22,215 bases of DNA from Candidatus Aenigmatarchaeota archaeon (GCA_016202745.1 JACQOB010000126.1:1-22215), one strand, 5' to 3'. Shown: positions 14,558 to 22,215, counted from the first letter of the stretch. Notes: a model not told the origin generated them from the letters alone. Numbers and translations are program-made.

Positions 14558-16777
14558 ATGCAAAAGGGACAAATAGAGGTAGTCACGCTTCTCGGGATTG
14601 CCGTCCTGGTTATTGTTGTGGTGTTGCTTGCCTTCCAGAGCGGCGACGTTTCCGGCCCGACCAACGTACAGCAGCTGCAGAAGAGGGTTGACGACTCAAT
14701 AACCAACATGCTGGAAAAGGGTGCCGAAGCCACGCTCAGGGAAATGGAACTCCGCGGCGGCTACCTGGAGGGTGACGCTCCGCCGGGCGGGACTGTCAGG
14801 TTTGTCGGAACTGATGTGGCTGTATGGCAGGCATGCGAGAATGACTTTGCGCCCACTGTTGAAGAGCTGCAGGATACGATGGCCAGGGGAATTGCCAGCT
14901 ATTTCAACACAAACAAGGCCTCGCTCCTTGACTCCCTCAAGTCCACAAACGTGTCAATAGGTTCCCCCGGCGTGGCTGTGAATATCGTGGACAATATGAT
15001 TGATGTCAAAGCCTCGATGCGCGTGTCGCTAAGGGGGGCGGCCACAAGGAGGGAATACAAGACAGCTGTCAAGACAAACTTCAAGCAAATGCATGAGTTT
15101 GCCAGCAAGTACACGGAGGTTGCGACAGGCGAGAGGTTCCTGGAGGTGTTTACAGTGCTATCGCTGCACGTGTCAGAGCTGCCAGTTGCGGGCGTGATGA
15201 CGGAATGCGGGGAGAGGCTTTCGGAGAGCCCCGCTGCCGTGAAGCGCAAGCTGGAGAATGTTATCGCATACACGCTCTCAAGGATAATCTGGTGGAAGCC
15301 CACGGAAAAGACCACCAAGGAGCCCTTCACCTACCATATAGAGGACCTGATGGGCGAACAGTTCACCAGGCTGGACATTGGTTTTTTCCTGCCAGATGAT
15401 TTCAGGATACTGAACGCCAACAGGGTCGACCTGCGCAACAACAAGGACATCCTGCCGGGTCCGGAATCCATGCCCGGCTTTCCAAGTGTCCTCAAGAAGC
15501 GCCTCAACAATATCAGGCCGCGCTTATGCGTGAATTCCTATGAAGTGGAATATGATGTGTCGTTCCCGGCCATACTCAGGGTCGGCGACGCACTCACCGG
15601 CCACTCGCTCAATTTCGCCACGCAGGCCAAGATCAAGGACAACCTTAAGGGCGCGTGCGGGGCGTTCACACCAGTGCCGCCAGAGGACACCTGCGAAAAC
15701 CTGGCATGCAGAGCTGACATTATGGTAACCGGCAAGGGCGACCTGCCGATAAAGGGTGCCTCTGTATTCTTCGGCGCATGCGAGGTTGGCGTGACCAACG
15801 AGGGCGGAAGGGTGGTTGCGCCGATATTGTGCGGCGATCACGAGTTCAGCGTAATCCCCCAGGGAACTGACTACCCGCCACTCGACAGGAACATCCATTC
15901 GGACAGCATAAACGGCACATACAGGCTCCACAAATATGCCAACATCACTGTCAACTTCAGGGGGGTAAGGATAAAGCAGTACGGGCCTGGCATACCTGGC
16001 GATGACATATTCGACTCCACCTGCGACGCCTCAGAATCTTCGTGCCCGCTGCCGTCGCCTTCCCCGATCCTCTCAGGCCCGGCTTGCGGGTTTGGCCCCA
16101 TCCCCCCGGCTGTGACCGAATGCATAGTGGGCAATATCACGGATGCATTTGCGACTGTGACATTCACCGACAAGGACAATGAGGAAAACACGTTCTCCGT
16201 GACCAATGTGGACTATGACCGCATTCCGGACAACTGCACGCTTGTCGAGTCAGAGGACGGCGACGACGACTGCCTGAAAGCGGGCGTCATAGACAGGGTG
16301 TCCGCTGATCACATACCAGGAGGGGAGTATAAGGCAGGCGCGGAGATTTTGAAACCGGAGAACCAGGTGAAGTTTATGGGAGGCTTCACGGGCGAGAGCT
16401 ACCGGGTTCCTGAGGCCAACAATACTGTTTATGCTTACATACCCCGCGTGGTGCCGCCGGCCAATGATATGCTCTTGGGCGACAATGCCGATGACCTGCT
16501 CGCAGCGCAATTCTCATGCATGACTGAATTCATGAAGAGCGAATGCAAGATAGACCCCTTTGGGACAGGCGAGCATTTCAGGAGGACATACAGACTTGAT
16601 GATTCATGCGAGAACCTGAAGTACCTCGCCGAGGCCGTGGTCTGCTTTACCGGCAATGAGATTGACGATATGTTCGATGAGGACCGCAGCCTTGGGGCCG
16701 CCAGGATTGAGTGCGACCAGGGGAAGGTGAAGGATGCCTTCCTGGACAAGTGCGAAATAAGGGTGATAGACAGATGA
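14558..16777 (+). CDS. Large surface protein with pilin-like N-terminal signal
   Basis: The start is the ATG at 14558, since GGGTG lies 5 nt upstream; the in-frame GTG and TTG just before it are less likely. The 739-residue protein begins MQKGQIEVVTLLGIAV. This short basic leader, then G, Q, a nearby E and about 20 hydrophobic residues, resembles class III (type IV pilin/archaellin-like) signals, though the E position is not canonical. A helical region follows (about 33-250). A carboxypeptidase-regulatory/CNA_B-like beta domain is at about 386-470 (GKGDLPIKGASVFFGACEVG). A Pro/Ser/Cys linker follows (DSTCDASESSCPLPSPSP), then an acidic Cys-containing C-terminus. No second membrane helix is seen. 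The stop overlaps the next start, so the two products are probably partners. Function is unknown; an assembled surface structure or adhesin is inferred. Confidence 0.82.
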   Translation: MQKGQIEVVTLLGIAVLVIVVVLLAFQSGDVSGPTNVQQLQKRVDDSITNMLEKGAEATLREMELRGGYLEGDAPPGGTVRFVGTDVAVWQACENDFAPTVEELQDTMARGIASYFNTNKASLLDSLKSTNVSIGSPGVAVNIVDNMIDVKASMRVSLRGAATRREYKTAVKTNFKQMHEFASKYTEVATGERFLEVFTVLSLHVSELPVAGVMTECGERLSESPAAVKRKLENVIAYTLSRIIWWKPTEKTTKEPFTYHIEDLMGEQFTRLDIGFFLPDDFRILNANRVDLRNNKDILPGPESMPGFPSVLKKRLNNIRPRLCVNSYEVEYDVSFPAILRVGDALTGHSLNFATQAKIKDNLKGACGAFTPVPPEDTCENLACRADIMVTGKGDLPIKGASVFFGACEVGVTNEGGRVVAPILCGDHEFSVIPQGTDYPPLDRNIHSDSINGTYRLHKYANITVNFRGVRIKQYGPGIPGDDIFDSTCDASESSCPLPSPSPILSGPACGFGPIPPAVTECIVGNITDAFATVTFTDKDNEENTFSVTNVDYDRIPDNCTLVESEDGDDDCLKAGVIDRVSADHIPGGEYKAGAEILKPENQVKFMGGFTGESYRVPEANNTVYAYIPRVVPPANDMLLGDNADDLLAAQFSCMTEFMKSECKIDPFGTGEHFRRTYRLDDSCENLKYLAEAVVCFTGNEIDDMFDEDRSLGAARIECDQGKVKDAFLDKCEIRVIDR
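16762..16767 (+). promoter_or_regulatory. Ribosome binding site deciding the start at 16774
   Basis: GGTGAT lies 6 nt before the ATG at 16774. It selects that start over the upstream in-frame ATG at 16711, which would place 21 non-signal-like residues before a perfect signal peptide. Confidence 0.7.
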
Positions 16778-19700
16778 TGCTGAAGATGTTCGCGGTTGTT
16801 GTGAGCAGCATGCTGCTGCTTGCCCAGGCATCATATGCGACTGACATAAACATTGTGCTGGGTGGTGGGTCAAGCAGGTCAGCGGTACGGTTCAACCCCG
16901 AGAGCCTGGTGAGCAAGCAGGTAAGCGTAAACCCTTCCCAGCTTGGTGCAAGCATAAAGGTCAGGGTTGCCATAACAGGCGCGCTGGATGATGTGCCGCT
17001 TGAGAAGGTGTTCATCTATAAGTGCAGGGACACGCTTCCCTTGCAGTGTGCCGTAAACCAGAAGCCTGATGTTTTTGCCGGCAGCGTAAACACAGAATAT
17101 GAGTGGTCTGATGTGGCCAGCTCCGCATTCCCGCAAACAGCCAACCTTTTCTACCTGGTGAAGATGAGAAGCGAGGCCGGGCAGGAGATCTGGTTCGGCT
17201 TGTGGGACCAGATAAAGAGGATTTCTTCTGCGACGTTCACGCAACCGCCCTACGGCAGGTCCCTGTCTGAGCTAAACGTGGAACCAGTTGCAGCGTCGAC
17301 TGTGGATGAGCTTGAGGAATTCCTGTCAGCGTCAAAGGTCCTTCCCTCAACAAGCTCGTGGCTGAGGCAGTTCATATTTCTTGGAGCGGCAAAACTGCAC
17401 ATCCTGAAAGCCGGCAAGGCCGGCATAAGCACCCCAGCCTTCCAGACAGAGCAGGTGGCAGGAAACCAGCTTTCCACGCCAATAGGGAATGACGTGTATC
17501 TTGTCTTCCCGGAGGTGAATTCTGAGGTCAACAATCCCGTGACAATCGTTGCCAACAACCCGGTGAGCACATGCGGGAACCGCAAGGCCGAAACAGGCGA
17601 GGATTCGGCAAACTGCTGCTATGATGTGGGATGCGCGCAGGCGGCATTGCAATACTGCGATACAGCAGTCAACAGGTGCCAGCAGACAAATGCCATTGCA
17701 TTAACCCTGGACAGTGCCCAAAGCAAAGTCAGCAACTGCAACAGGTTGAACAGGATAAACGCGACCGTGAGGATCAACAGCCCGCCTGGGGGCCTGGGCA
17801 TTGCAAGCACTTCAGTAACCCTTGGTGGCATAAGCGCATTCCACAGTTGTGTGGGCGGGCCTGAAACCGGCTATCGCTATACCTGCACAATAGACGTGCC
17901 CCCGATACCAGGGTGCACTGCGGACACATACAGGCTTGGGCCAAACATTCTGCAGCTGTCCATAAGCTTCAACAGCGGCCCCGGCACCCTTTCAAAGACA
18001 TTGTCCGCACAGCTGCCCGACATAACAGTCGGGTCATATGTGTTTGGCGATGGCGTCTGCGAGTCGAGCCTTGGGGAGAATACAGATACGCGGGCATGCT
18101 ATGACTGCGGCTGCCCGGCTGGTTTATACTGTGAACTGGGAGCTGCCAGTGCCGGCGCATGCAGGCAAAGGCCATCTTCCAGCAACCTTATAATCTACGG
18201 CGTGGAGCCTGCGAACTTCAGGCTTTATGACCAGTCCGCTGGCAATGACGTGAGGTTTTCATTTGACATAACAAACGTGCCCGCCACTTTCCTGGCAGGC
18301 GTGCCCAATTGCTCCACAGCGTGCGCCGCCTCCGAGGGGGCATGTGAGGTTGACTGCGGGCTTTCATGCGAGCCGCAGACCGGGCCGCAAAATACCTTCA
18401 AGGCGGCGTGCGTTATGAATCTCAGGCTGGCCGGCTATGACAATTCAATATCATACAGGTTCACGCCTGGGCTAAGCATGCCTGTTTCCTACATGGACGG
18501 CATCAATCCCGTATCAGCTGAGCTGTCGGAGCAGGTTGGCATCATAACGCTGGGAACCAACTTCTGCGGCGATGATGATATTACCCCGGGTGAGGAGGCG
18601 ACATGCTGCTATGACGCCGGCTGCCCTCCTGAAAATTACTGCGACCTGGCCGTTGAAGGGGACCCGGCCTCAGGCGAATGCAGGAATGAGAACAGCATCG
18701 GCTTTTCTGCTGTGCCTTCCACTGCATCCTTTGTGGATTCGGCTGTGCCGCACACCTTTGACGTCGCCGTCAGCATAACAAACATGCCTACCGGGGCCTC
18801 AGTTGATTATGGGTGCGCAATAGGCGGCGAGGAATGCGGCAGGGCTGAATTCGCTGTAAACTGTGAGGAGACAGGCAACGGGGCATACAGGGCTGCCTGC
18901 CATGTTGAGGTCCCTGCGATGAATTACAAGAAGAGCAGGTTCTTTGACGCGGCTTCCAATCTCGTCAGGATCGGGCAGAACAAGCTCACTTACACAGTAA
19001 GGTTCAAGGACGGCCAGGTATCCAAATCCAAATCCTTCTCCGCACAGCTGCCTGACATAACAATCACCCCTGTGGCGCGGTGCGGCAACGGCGTGGCCGA
19101 GACAGAGTTCGGCGAGACCGCTGAGAACTGCTGCCTGGATATAGAATGCCAGGAGGATTCATTCTGCTACACAGGCCAGGACCCCAACGGCGCCTGCACG
19201 CCGACCAGCGCCTTAAGGCTTGTGATCGACGGGATATCCCCAGACCCTGTAAAATGCGAGATAGTGCAGCTGAACGAGGAGTGCGTCTATACGGCGGCCG
19301 TGAAGGTGAATGCGCACGTCACCAATTCGCCATCCAACCTGCTGATTGACTACACAGGCGCCTACTTCACCCTGAACAACCAGAGCTATCCGATTGATTA
19401 TTGCTCCAGAAACACCAGCGGGAACTCGACCTACACATGCCACATAATCCTGCCCAATGAGGAGGTCCAGGCCAGCCTTGAGGACGGCAGGGGAACAATA
19501 TCCAAGGACATTTCAATAAACCTGCCTGTCAGCTTCGGTGTGGGAAAGGACACGTTTGTGCAGGAGCTCGCGGCAAGCGCCGTGCTGAACATAGTGAAGC
19601 TCAAGTCGGATTATCTCAGGAGCCTCGAGAAGGACATCAGGAAGCTTGACGACAAGATAGACAGGCTCAATCGAATCATAAAGATCATTGCAATAACCCT

Positions 19701-20073
19701 GGTCATATGGGCTGTTGTCTGCGTCGCCTGCCACTGGTACTGCCAGAGCGCTGTCCAGCCTTGCTGGCAATATTGGGGGTGTGCAACGGGCGTAAGCCTC
19801 GTGGTTGTCGGGACAGTGCTCACCCAGATGGGTGAACTAAAGGCCGGGAAAGAGCAACTGGAAGCACAACGCACAGGAAAGGACGCAAGCAATTTCGGGG
19901 CCAACAGGAGGGGCTCCTACCTTACGCTGGCCGGCACTATAGCTTCGAGTTTCCTGTGCAAGCAGAACAAGCAAAACTTCGCTGGCGGGAACCCTGGTAA
20001 TGCAGACGCCAGTGGTGGGTTTTCCACTTTTTCTGATACACCAAGCGTTGGTACGAGTCCACCACGATTATGA
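16774..20073 (+). CDS. Secreted Cys-rich repeat protein with C-terminal coiled coil and membrane hairpin
   Basis: The start at 16774 (ATG overlapping the previous TGA) gives a 1099-residue protein with a Sec signal peptide, MMLKMFAVVVSSMLLLAQ, and likely cleavage after ASYA (about residue 22). After an N-terminal beta domain come four Cys-rich modules starting near residues 267, 429, 598 and 770. They have the pattern C-G-(N/D)-x-x-x-E-x-(G)E-x-x-x-x-C-C/Y-D-x-x-C...YC-(x)n-C and are spaced 162-172 residues apart. Each is followed by an Ig-like domain; two of these end QLPDITV/QLPDITI. Near residue 930 begins a coiled coil (LEKDIRKLDDKIDRLNRI). Then come two membrane helices flanking a short cysteine- and tryptophan-rich loop (CHWYCQSAVQPCWQYWGC). 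The tail is Gly/Ser-rich. It was not recognised as a named family. It is translationally coupled to the pilin-like gene and ends 4 nt from the convergent P1 gene. Confidence 0.85.
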   Translation: MMLKMFAVVVSSMLLLAQASYATDINIVLGGGSSRSAVRFNPESLVSKQVSVNPSQLGASIKVRVAITGALDDVPLEKVFIYKCRDTLPLQCAVNQKPDVFAGSVNTEYEWSDVASSAFPQTANLFYLVKMRSEAGQEIWFGLWDQIKRISSATFTQPPYGRSLSELNVEPVAASTVDELEEFLSASKVLPSTSSWLRQFIFLGAAKLHILKAGKAGISTPAFQTEQVAGNQLSTPIGNDVYLVFPEVNSEVNNPVTIVANNPVSTCGNRKAETGEDSANCCYDVGCAQAALQYCDTAVNRCQQTNAIALTLDSAQSKVSNCNRLNRINATVRINSPPGGLGIASTSVTLGGISAFHSCVGGPETGYRYTCTIDVPPIPGCTADTYRLGPNILQLSISFNSGPGTLSKTLSAQLPDITVGSYVFGDGVCESSLGENTDTRACYDCGCPAGLYCELGAASAGACRQRPSSSNLIIYGVEPANFRLYDQSAGNDVRFSFDITNVPATFLAGVPNCSTACAASEGACEVDCGLSCEPQTGPQNTFKAACVMNLRLAGYDNSISYRFTPGLSMPVSYMDGINPVSAELSEQVGIITLGTNFCGDDDITPGEEATCCYDAGCPPENYCDLAVEGDPASGECRNENSIGFSAVPSTASFVDSAVPHTFDVAVSITNMPTGASVDYGCAIGGEECGRAEFAVNCEETGNGAYRAACHVEVPAMNYKKSRFFDAASNLVRIGQNKLTYTVRFKDGQVSKSKSFSAQLPDITITPVARCGNGVAETEFGETAENCCLDIECQEDSFCYTGQDPNGACTPTSALRLVIDGISPDPVKCEIVQLNEECVYTAAVKVNAHVTNSPSNLLIDYTGAYFTLNNQSYPIDYCSRNTSGNSTYTCHIILPNEEVQASLEDGRGTISKDISINLPVSFGVGKDTFVQELAASAVLNIVKLKSDYLRSLEKDIRKLDDKIDRLNRIIKIIAITLVIWAVVCVACHWYCQSAVQPCWQYWGCATGVSLVVVGTVLTQMGELKAGKEQLEAQRTGKDASNFGANRRGSYLTLAGTIASSFLCKQNKQNFAGGNPGNADASGGFSTFSDTPSVGTSPPRL

Positions 20074-20077
20074 AGCC

Positions 20078-20386
20078 TTACCCAAACAACCCAGCCAGGC
20101 CTGCCGCTGCCTCTTCCGCCTTCTTCTTGTCGTCTTCCTCTGCCTTTTTCTCGTCCTTCTTTGCTTCCGCATGTCCGGCAGGCGCATGTGCAGCCGGTGC
20201 GGCGGCCATCTGCGACTGCTTGATCGCGTCTTCGATGTTGACGCCTTCCAGGCTCGCGACGACTGCCTTGATCTTCGCGTGGTCAGCGTGCTTCTCGCCA
20301 ACTGCCGTAAGGACCTTGCTCATGTTCTCCTCGTTTATTTCCTTGCCGGCCGAGTGGAGCAGCAATGCGGCGTATATCATTTCCAT
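20078..20386 (-). CDS. rpl12: Ribosomal protein L12 / P1 (acidic stalk protein)
   Basis: This dimeric stalk protein recruits translation GTPases to the large subunit. The 102 residues show the archaeal plan: an N-terminal helical dimerisation domain (MEMIYAALLLHSAGKEINEE..., through VNIEDAIKQ), an Ala/His/Pro hinge (AAPAAHAPAGHAEA), a highly charged Lys/Glu stretch and the conserved C-terminal factor-binding peptide (GLAGLFG). GGAGG lies 4 nt before the ATG at 20386. It is the last gene of the L1-P0-P1 operon, 36 nt after P0, and it converges with the Cys-rich surface gene with a gap of only 4 nt. Confidence 0.97.
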   Translation of the reverse strand: MEMIYAALLLHSAGKEINEENMSKVLTAVGEKHADHAKIKAVVASLEGVNIEDAIKQSQMAAAPAAHAPAGHAEAKKDEKKAEEDDKKKAEEAAAGLAGLFG

Positions 20387-20390
20387 AGTT

Positions 20391-20395
20391 CCTCC
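20391..20395 (-). promoter_or_regulatory. Ribosome binding site of the P1 gene
   Basis: On the minus strand GGAGG lies 4 nt before the ATG at 20386. A strong site fits the need for several P1 copies per ribosome. Confidence 0.7.
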
Positions 20396-20422
20396 ATATT
20401 ATATTGTCCTAAGATCATTGTG

Positions 20423-21259
20423 TTATTTGGATTCCTCTATTTTCACCTTATCCTTTAAATATTGCGCCACACTGAAGCCTTTGGAAAGCAAGCGGCCCGC
20501 CGTCTCCTTTGTGACTATGCCGGCCCCGGCCCCGACAGACAAGGCCTCGCGGTGGGCCCTGCCCAGGAACAGGCCGATGTTCTGCTTTGTGTAATAGTTG
20601 GTGTTCAGCGTGAGGTTGAACGCACTGGACGCCCCGCTGCGCAGGTCCGCAAGGTATTTCTCCTGCGGCACGAACAGGACATCCCTTGTGTAGATTGTCC
20701 CGTTGTCCCACACGGCCACAAGGTCCAGCCCTATCTCAATTGGCTCAACCCCCAGCTTTGCAAGTATGTCGGCTATCGGCTTCTCTATTGCCTCGCCTTC
20801 CCTGGCGACAACGGTGTCCTCCTTTATCGCTATCTTGTCACCCTCCACTTTTGCGGGTATCTTGGCCCGCTGGAACTCCCCAATAATCGGCCCTGGCGGG
20901 AATGGCGTGGGCCCTGCCCTGACGGTTATGTCCCTCGGGGCGATGTCCCCTGGCTTGGCAGGCGCGTTTGATTTCGATTCCTGAAGCAGCCTTGCGAGCC
21001 TGAAGGGGTTCATTTTCGTCATGAGCAGCGCCGGCTCGCCTGTCACGTATTCGTCAAGCTTCTGCATGCCGCCCTCCAGGATCCTCGGTATCAGCCTCTT
21101 CTTGACCATCCTGATCTTCACTTCGCCCCTGAGCTTGTTCCTCATGTCGTGCAGCTGCTTCCCGGGGAGCTTGTGCATGTTAAGCACGCCTACCACCGGG
21201 TACAGCTTCACCTCGGCCTTCATGTAATTCACTGTTGACGTTTTCTTTTCCGATACCAT
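20423..21259 (-). CDS. rpl10: Ribosomal protein L10 / P0 (stalk base), short form
   Basis: P0 anchors P1 dimers to 23S rRNA. The N-terminal rRNA-binding domain is clear (YPVVGVLNMHKLPGKQLHDM, then KIRMVKKRLIPRILE). The inserted domain typical of archaeal/eukaryotic P0 is also present (ITVRAGPTPFPPGPIIGEFQ and KPIADILAKLGVEPIEIGLD). The protein has 278 residues and ends SKGFSVAQYLKDKVKIEESK. Archaeal P0 is usually about 300-350 residues, with several P1-binding helices and an acidic tail sharing the P1 GLFG-type end; that tail is absent here. The stop is followed by only 36 nt before P1 and no tail-like sequence is found in other frames. The ATG at 21259 has GTGAT 5 nt upstream, and L1 ends 6 nt upstream. 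Confidence 0.95.
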   Translation of the reverse strand: MVSEKKTSTVNYMKAEVKLYPVVGVLNMHKLPGKQLHDMRNKLRGEVKIRMVKKRLIPRILEGGMQKLDEYVTGEPALLMTKMNPFRLARLLQESKSNAPAKPGDIAPRDITVRAGPTPFPPGPIIGEFQRAKIPAKVEGDKIAIKEDTVVAREGEAIEKPIADILAKLGVEPIEIGLDLVAVWDNGTIYTRDVLFVPQEKYLADLRSGASSAFNLTLNTNYYTKQNIGLFLGRAHREALSVGAGAGIVTKETAGRLLSKGFSVAQYLKDKVKIEESK

Positions 21260-21265
21260 GCTTCA

Positions 21266-21934
21266 TCACACCTGTATCTTTACGGGCTTGCCCATTGTCA
21301 GCTTGATGTGGGCCGATTTCATGTTGTTCCTTCCCTTGGGGAGCTTCTCGCTGACGAAATTCAGCAGTGCCTCAACGTTGGCCGCGATCTTCTCGGGCGG
21401 CATGTCCTCCATGCCCACGGCAAGGTGCACCACTGGCGACTCTTTCACTGTAATCTTGATGGATTTTCTCGCCCTCTCGACAAACGGCAGGACCTTCACC
21501 TTCGGCGGGATCGGCTTTGGCATCCTGTCCCTGGGGCCGAGCACGGGGCCGAGCGTCTTGCCTATCAAAGGCATGACGGTCGCTTCGCCAAGGAACCAGT
21601 CATACTCGCCGGCCAGCTTCTTCAGCCTCTTCCTGTCGGCTGCAAGGGCGTTAATCTCTTCCTTCGTTATGACCAGGTCAGCGCATTCCCTTGCCTCGGA
21701 TGCAAGCTGGTCAGCAAAAACAGCCACCTTTGGGGTTCTGCCCCTTCCTTCCGGGAGCTGGAATTCGGTGTTGAGCCTGTTTTCAGGCTTCTTCAGGTCA
21801 ATGCCCTTGAGGTTGATGAAAAGGTCCCATGTCTGCCTGAAATGCCTCTTCTTAGAAATCGCCAGCGCCTCGTTCACCTTGTCAAGGACGGTTACCTTGG
21901 CCTTCTCTTCCTTGCCTATGTTGCGTTTCTTCAT
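21266..21934 (-). CDS. rpl1: Ribosomal protein L1
   Basis: L1 binds 23S rRNA at the mobile E-site stalk and in several archaea also represses its own operon by binding its mRNA. The ATG at 21934 is chosen because AGGAGG lies 6 nt upstream; a longer reading from 21973 would add a non-conserved segment. The 222-residue protein starts MKKRNIGKEEKAKVTVLDKV. It shows the domain I/II features of L1: TWDLFINLKGIDLKKPENRL, then ATVMPLIGKTLGPVLGPRDRMPKP (about residue 130 onward), and the closing strand HIKLTMGKPVKIQV. It is the first gene of the L1-P0-P1 operon. Confidence 0.96.
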   Translation of the reverse strand: MKKRNIGKEEKAKVTVLDKVNEALAISKKRHFRQTWDLFINLKGIDLKKPENRLNTEFQLPEGRGRTPKVAVFADQLASEARECADLVITKEEINALAADRKRLKKLAGEYDWFLGEATVMPLIGKTLGPVLGPRDRMPKPIPPKVKVLPFVERARKSIKITVKESPVVHLAVGMEDMPPEKIAANVEALLNFVSEKLPKGRNNMKSAHIKLTMGKPVKIQV

Positions 21935-21940
21935 GCTTAT

Positions 21941-21946
21941 CCTCCT
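21941..21946 (-). promoter_or_regulatory. Ribosome binding site of L1
   Basis: On the minus strand AGGAGG lies 6 nt before the ATG at 21934 and decides between the two possible L1 starts. Confidence 0.75.
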
Positions 21947-22030
21947 GCCGAAGCAGTAACAGATTGCCGGCATAAACCGATTGCAAGTAGCCGGCTCTGC
22001 ATTAACGGATAAGATTATATCTCAGCCTGG

Positions 22031-22040
22031 CTATTTAAGC
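22031..22040 (-). promoter_or_regulatory. Likely TATA box of the ribosomal operon
   Basis: The minus strand reads GCTTAAATAG. A start about 26 nt downstream (near 22010) gives a leader of roughly 75 nt before L1, long for an archaeal gene and enough for an L1-binding autoregulatory structure. Confidence 0.5.
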
Positions 22041-22121
22041 GTTAACATAAGATTGGTTACTTGATCAACAACCAGTTGCAGACAGGTGGCTTTTTATTTA
22101 GATTCAACTACGTATTATAAC

Positions 22122-22215
22122 ATGGAGAAGTCTATGAATATGACAACTGATGTAACTAGTGTAATTGAAACGGCAAGAGATTTTATACAAAAAGCTGGTT
22201 ATCAGTATAGTAAAG
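22122..22215 (+). CDS. 5' end of an unidentified AT-rich gene (cut by window edge)
   Basis: The open frame begins MEKSMNMTTDVTSV and continues through ARDFIQKAGYQYSK to the last base. In-frame ATGs at 22122, 22134 and 22140 are possible starts. TTTTTATTTA (22091-22100) is about 26 nt before the first, which suits a leaderless message. GGAG at 22124-22127 is 6 nt before the second. By hand count the 94 bases are about 32% GC, much lower than the ribosomal genes beside it. Too little is visible to name a family. Confidence 0.5.
   Translation, partial: MEKSMNMTTDVTSVIETARDFIQKAGYQYSK

Noticed and set aside
1..22215. Insertion sequences, transposases or phage genes
   Set aside because: No transposase, integrase or phage-structural protein and no terminal inverted repeats with target duplications were seen.

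Overview
This is an archaeal chromosomal segment. The markers are an archaeal-type alanyl-tRNA synthetase, the stalk ribosomal proteins L1, P0 (L10) and P1 (L12), SecF and SecD in secF-secD order, a geranylgeranyl-reductase-family flavoprotein, and the HMG-CoA synthase / thiolase / DUF35 cluster of the archaeal mevalonate pathway. TATA boxes lie upstream of most transcription units, and ribosome binding sites are built on GGTGAT or GGAGG. Large secreted or anchored proteins with few known domains, one with a short pilin-like leader beginning KGQIEVV, resemble those of DPANN archaea. That placement is an inference; the sequence does not fix the phylum.

Layout from left to right. Positions 1-2936 hold the 3' part of a large glycosylation-prone surface protein with one C-terminal membrane anchor and a proline-rich tail. 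A decayed GNAT acetyltransferase gene follows at 2989. secF and secD run leftward with an ATGA overlap, and secF shares a symmetrical TATA element with the rightward geranylgeranyl-reductase-family gene at 5975. A leftward operon (10180 down to 7069) encodes HMG-CoA synthase, acetoacetyl-CoA thiolase, the DUF35 bridging protein and an unrecognised 154-residue protein. In known archaeal complexes the first three channel acetoacetyl-CoA.

From 10181 to 10490 there is a gene-free region with a perfect 16-bp tandem duplication and a nested inverted repeat. It ends at the ribosome binding site of a small membrane-anchored CxxC protein (10491). Overlapping that gene's stop codon is the remnant of a Nudix hydrolase gene that has lost its catalytic centre. 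An AT-richer orphan gene (11526-11167) and alaS (14464-11579) run leftward. Divergent from alaS is a two-gene rightward operon. It encodes a 739-residue protein with a pilin-like N-terminus and a 1099-residue secreted, Cys-rich, repeat-built protein that ends in a coiled coil and a cysteine-rich membrane hairpin. This pair is the best candidate for an undescribed cell-surface apparatus.

The right end carries the leftward L1-P0-P1 ribosomal operon. Its P0 is unusually short and lacks the flexible C-terminal tail. A divergent, AT-rich partial gene runs off the right edge. Two independent gene remnants (GNAT and Nudix), both missing internal blocks, point to ongoing loss of accessory genes.
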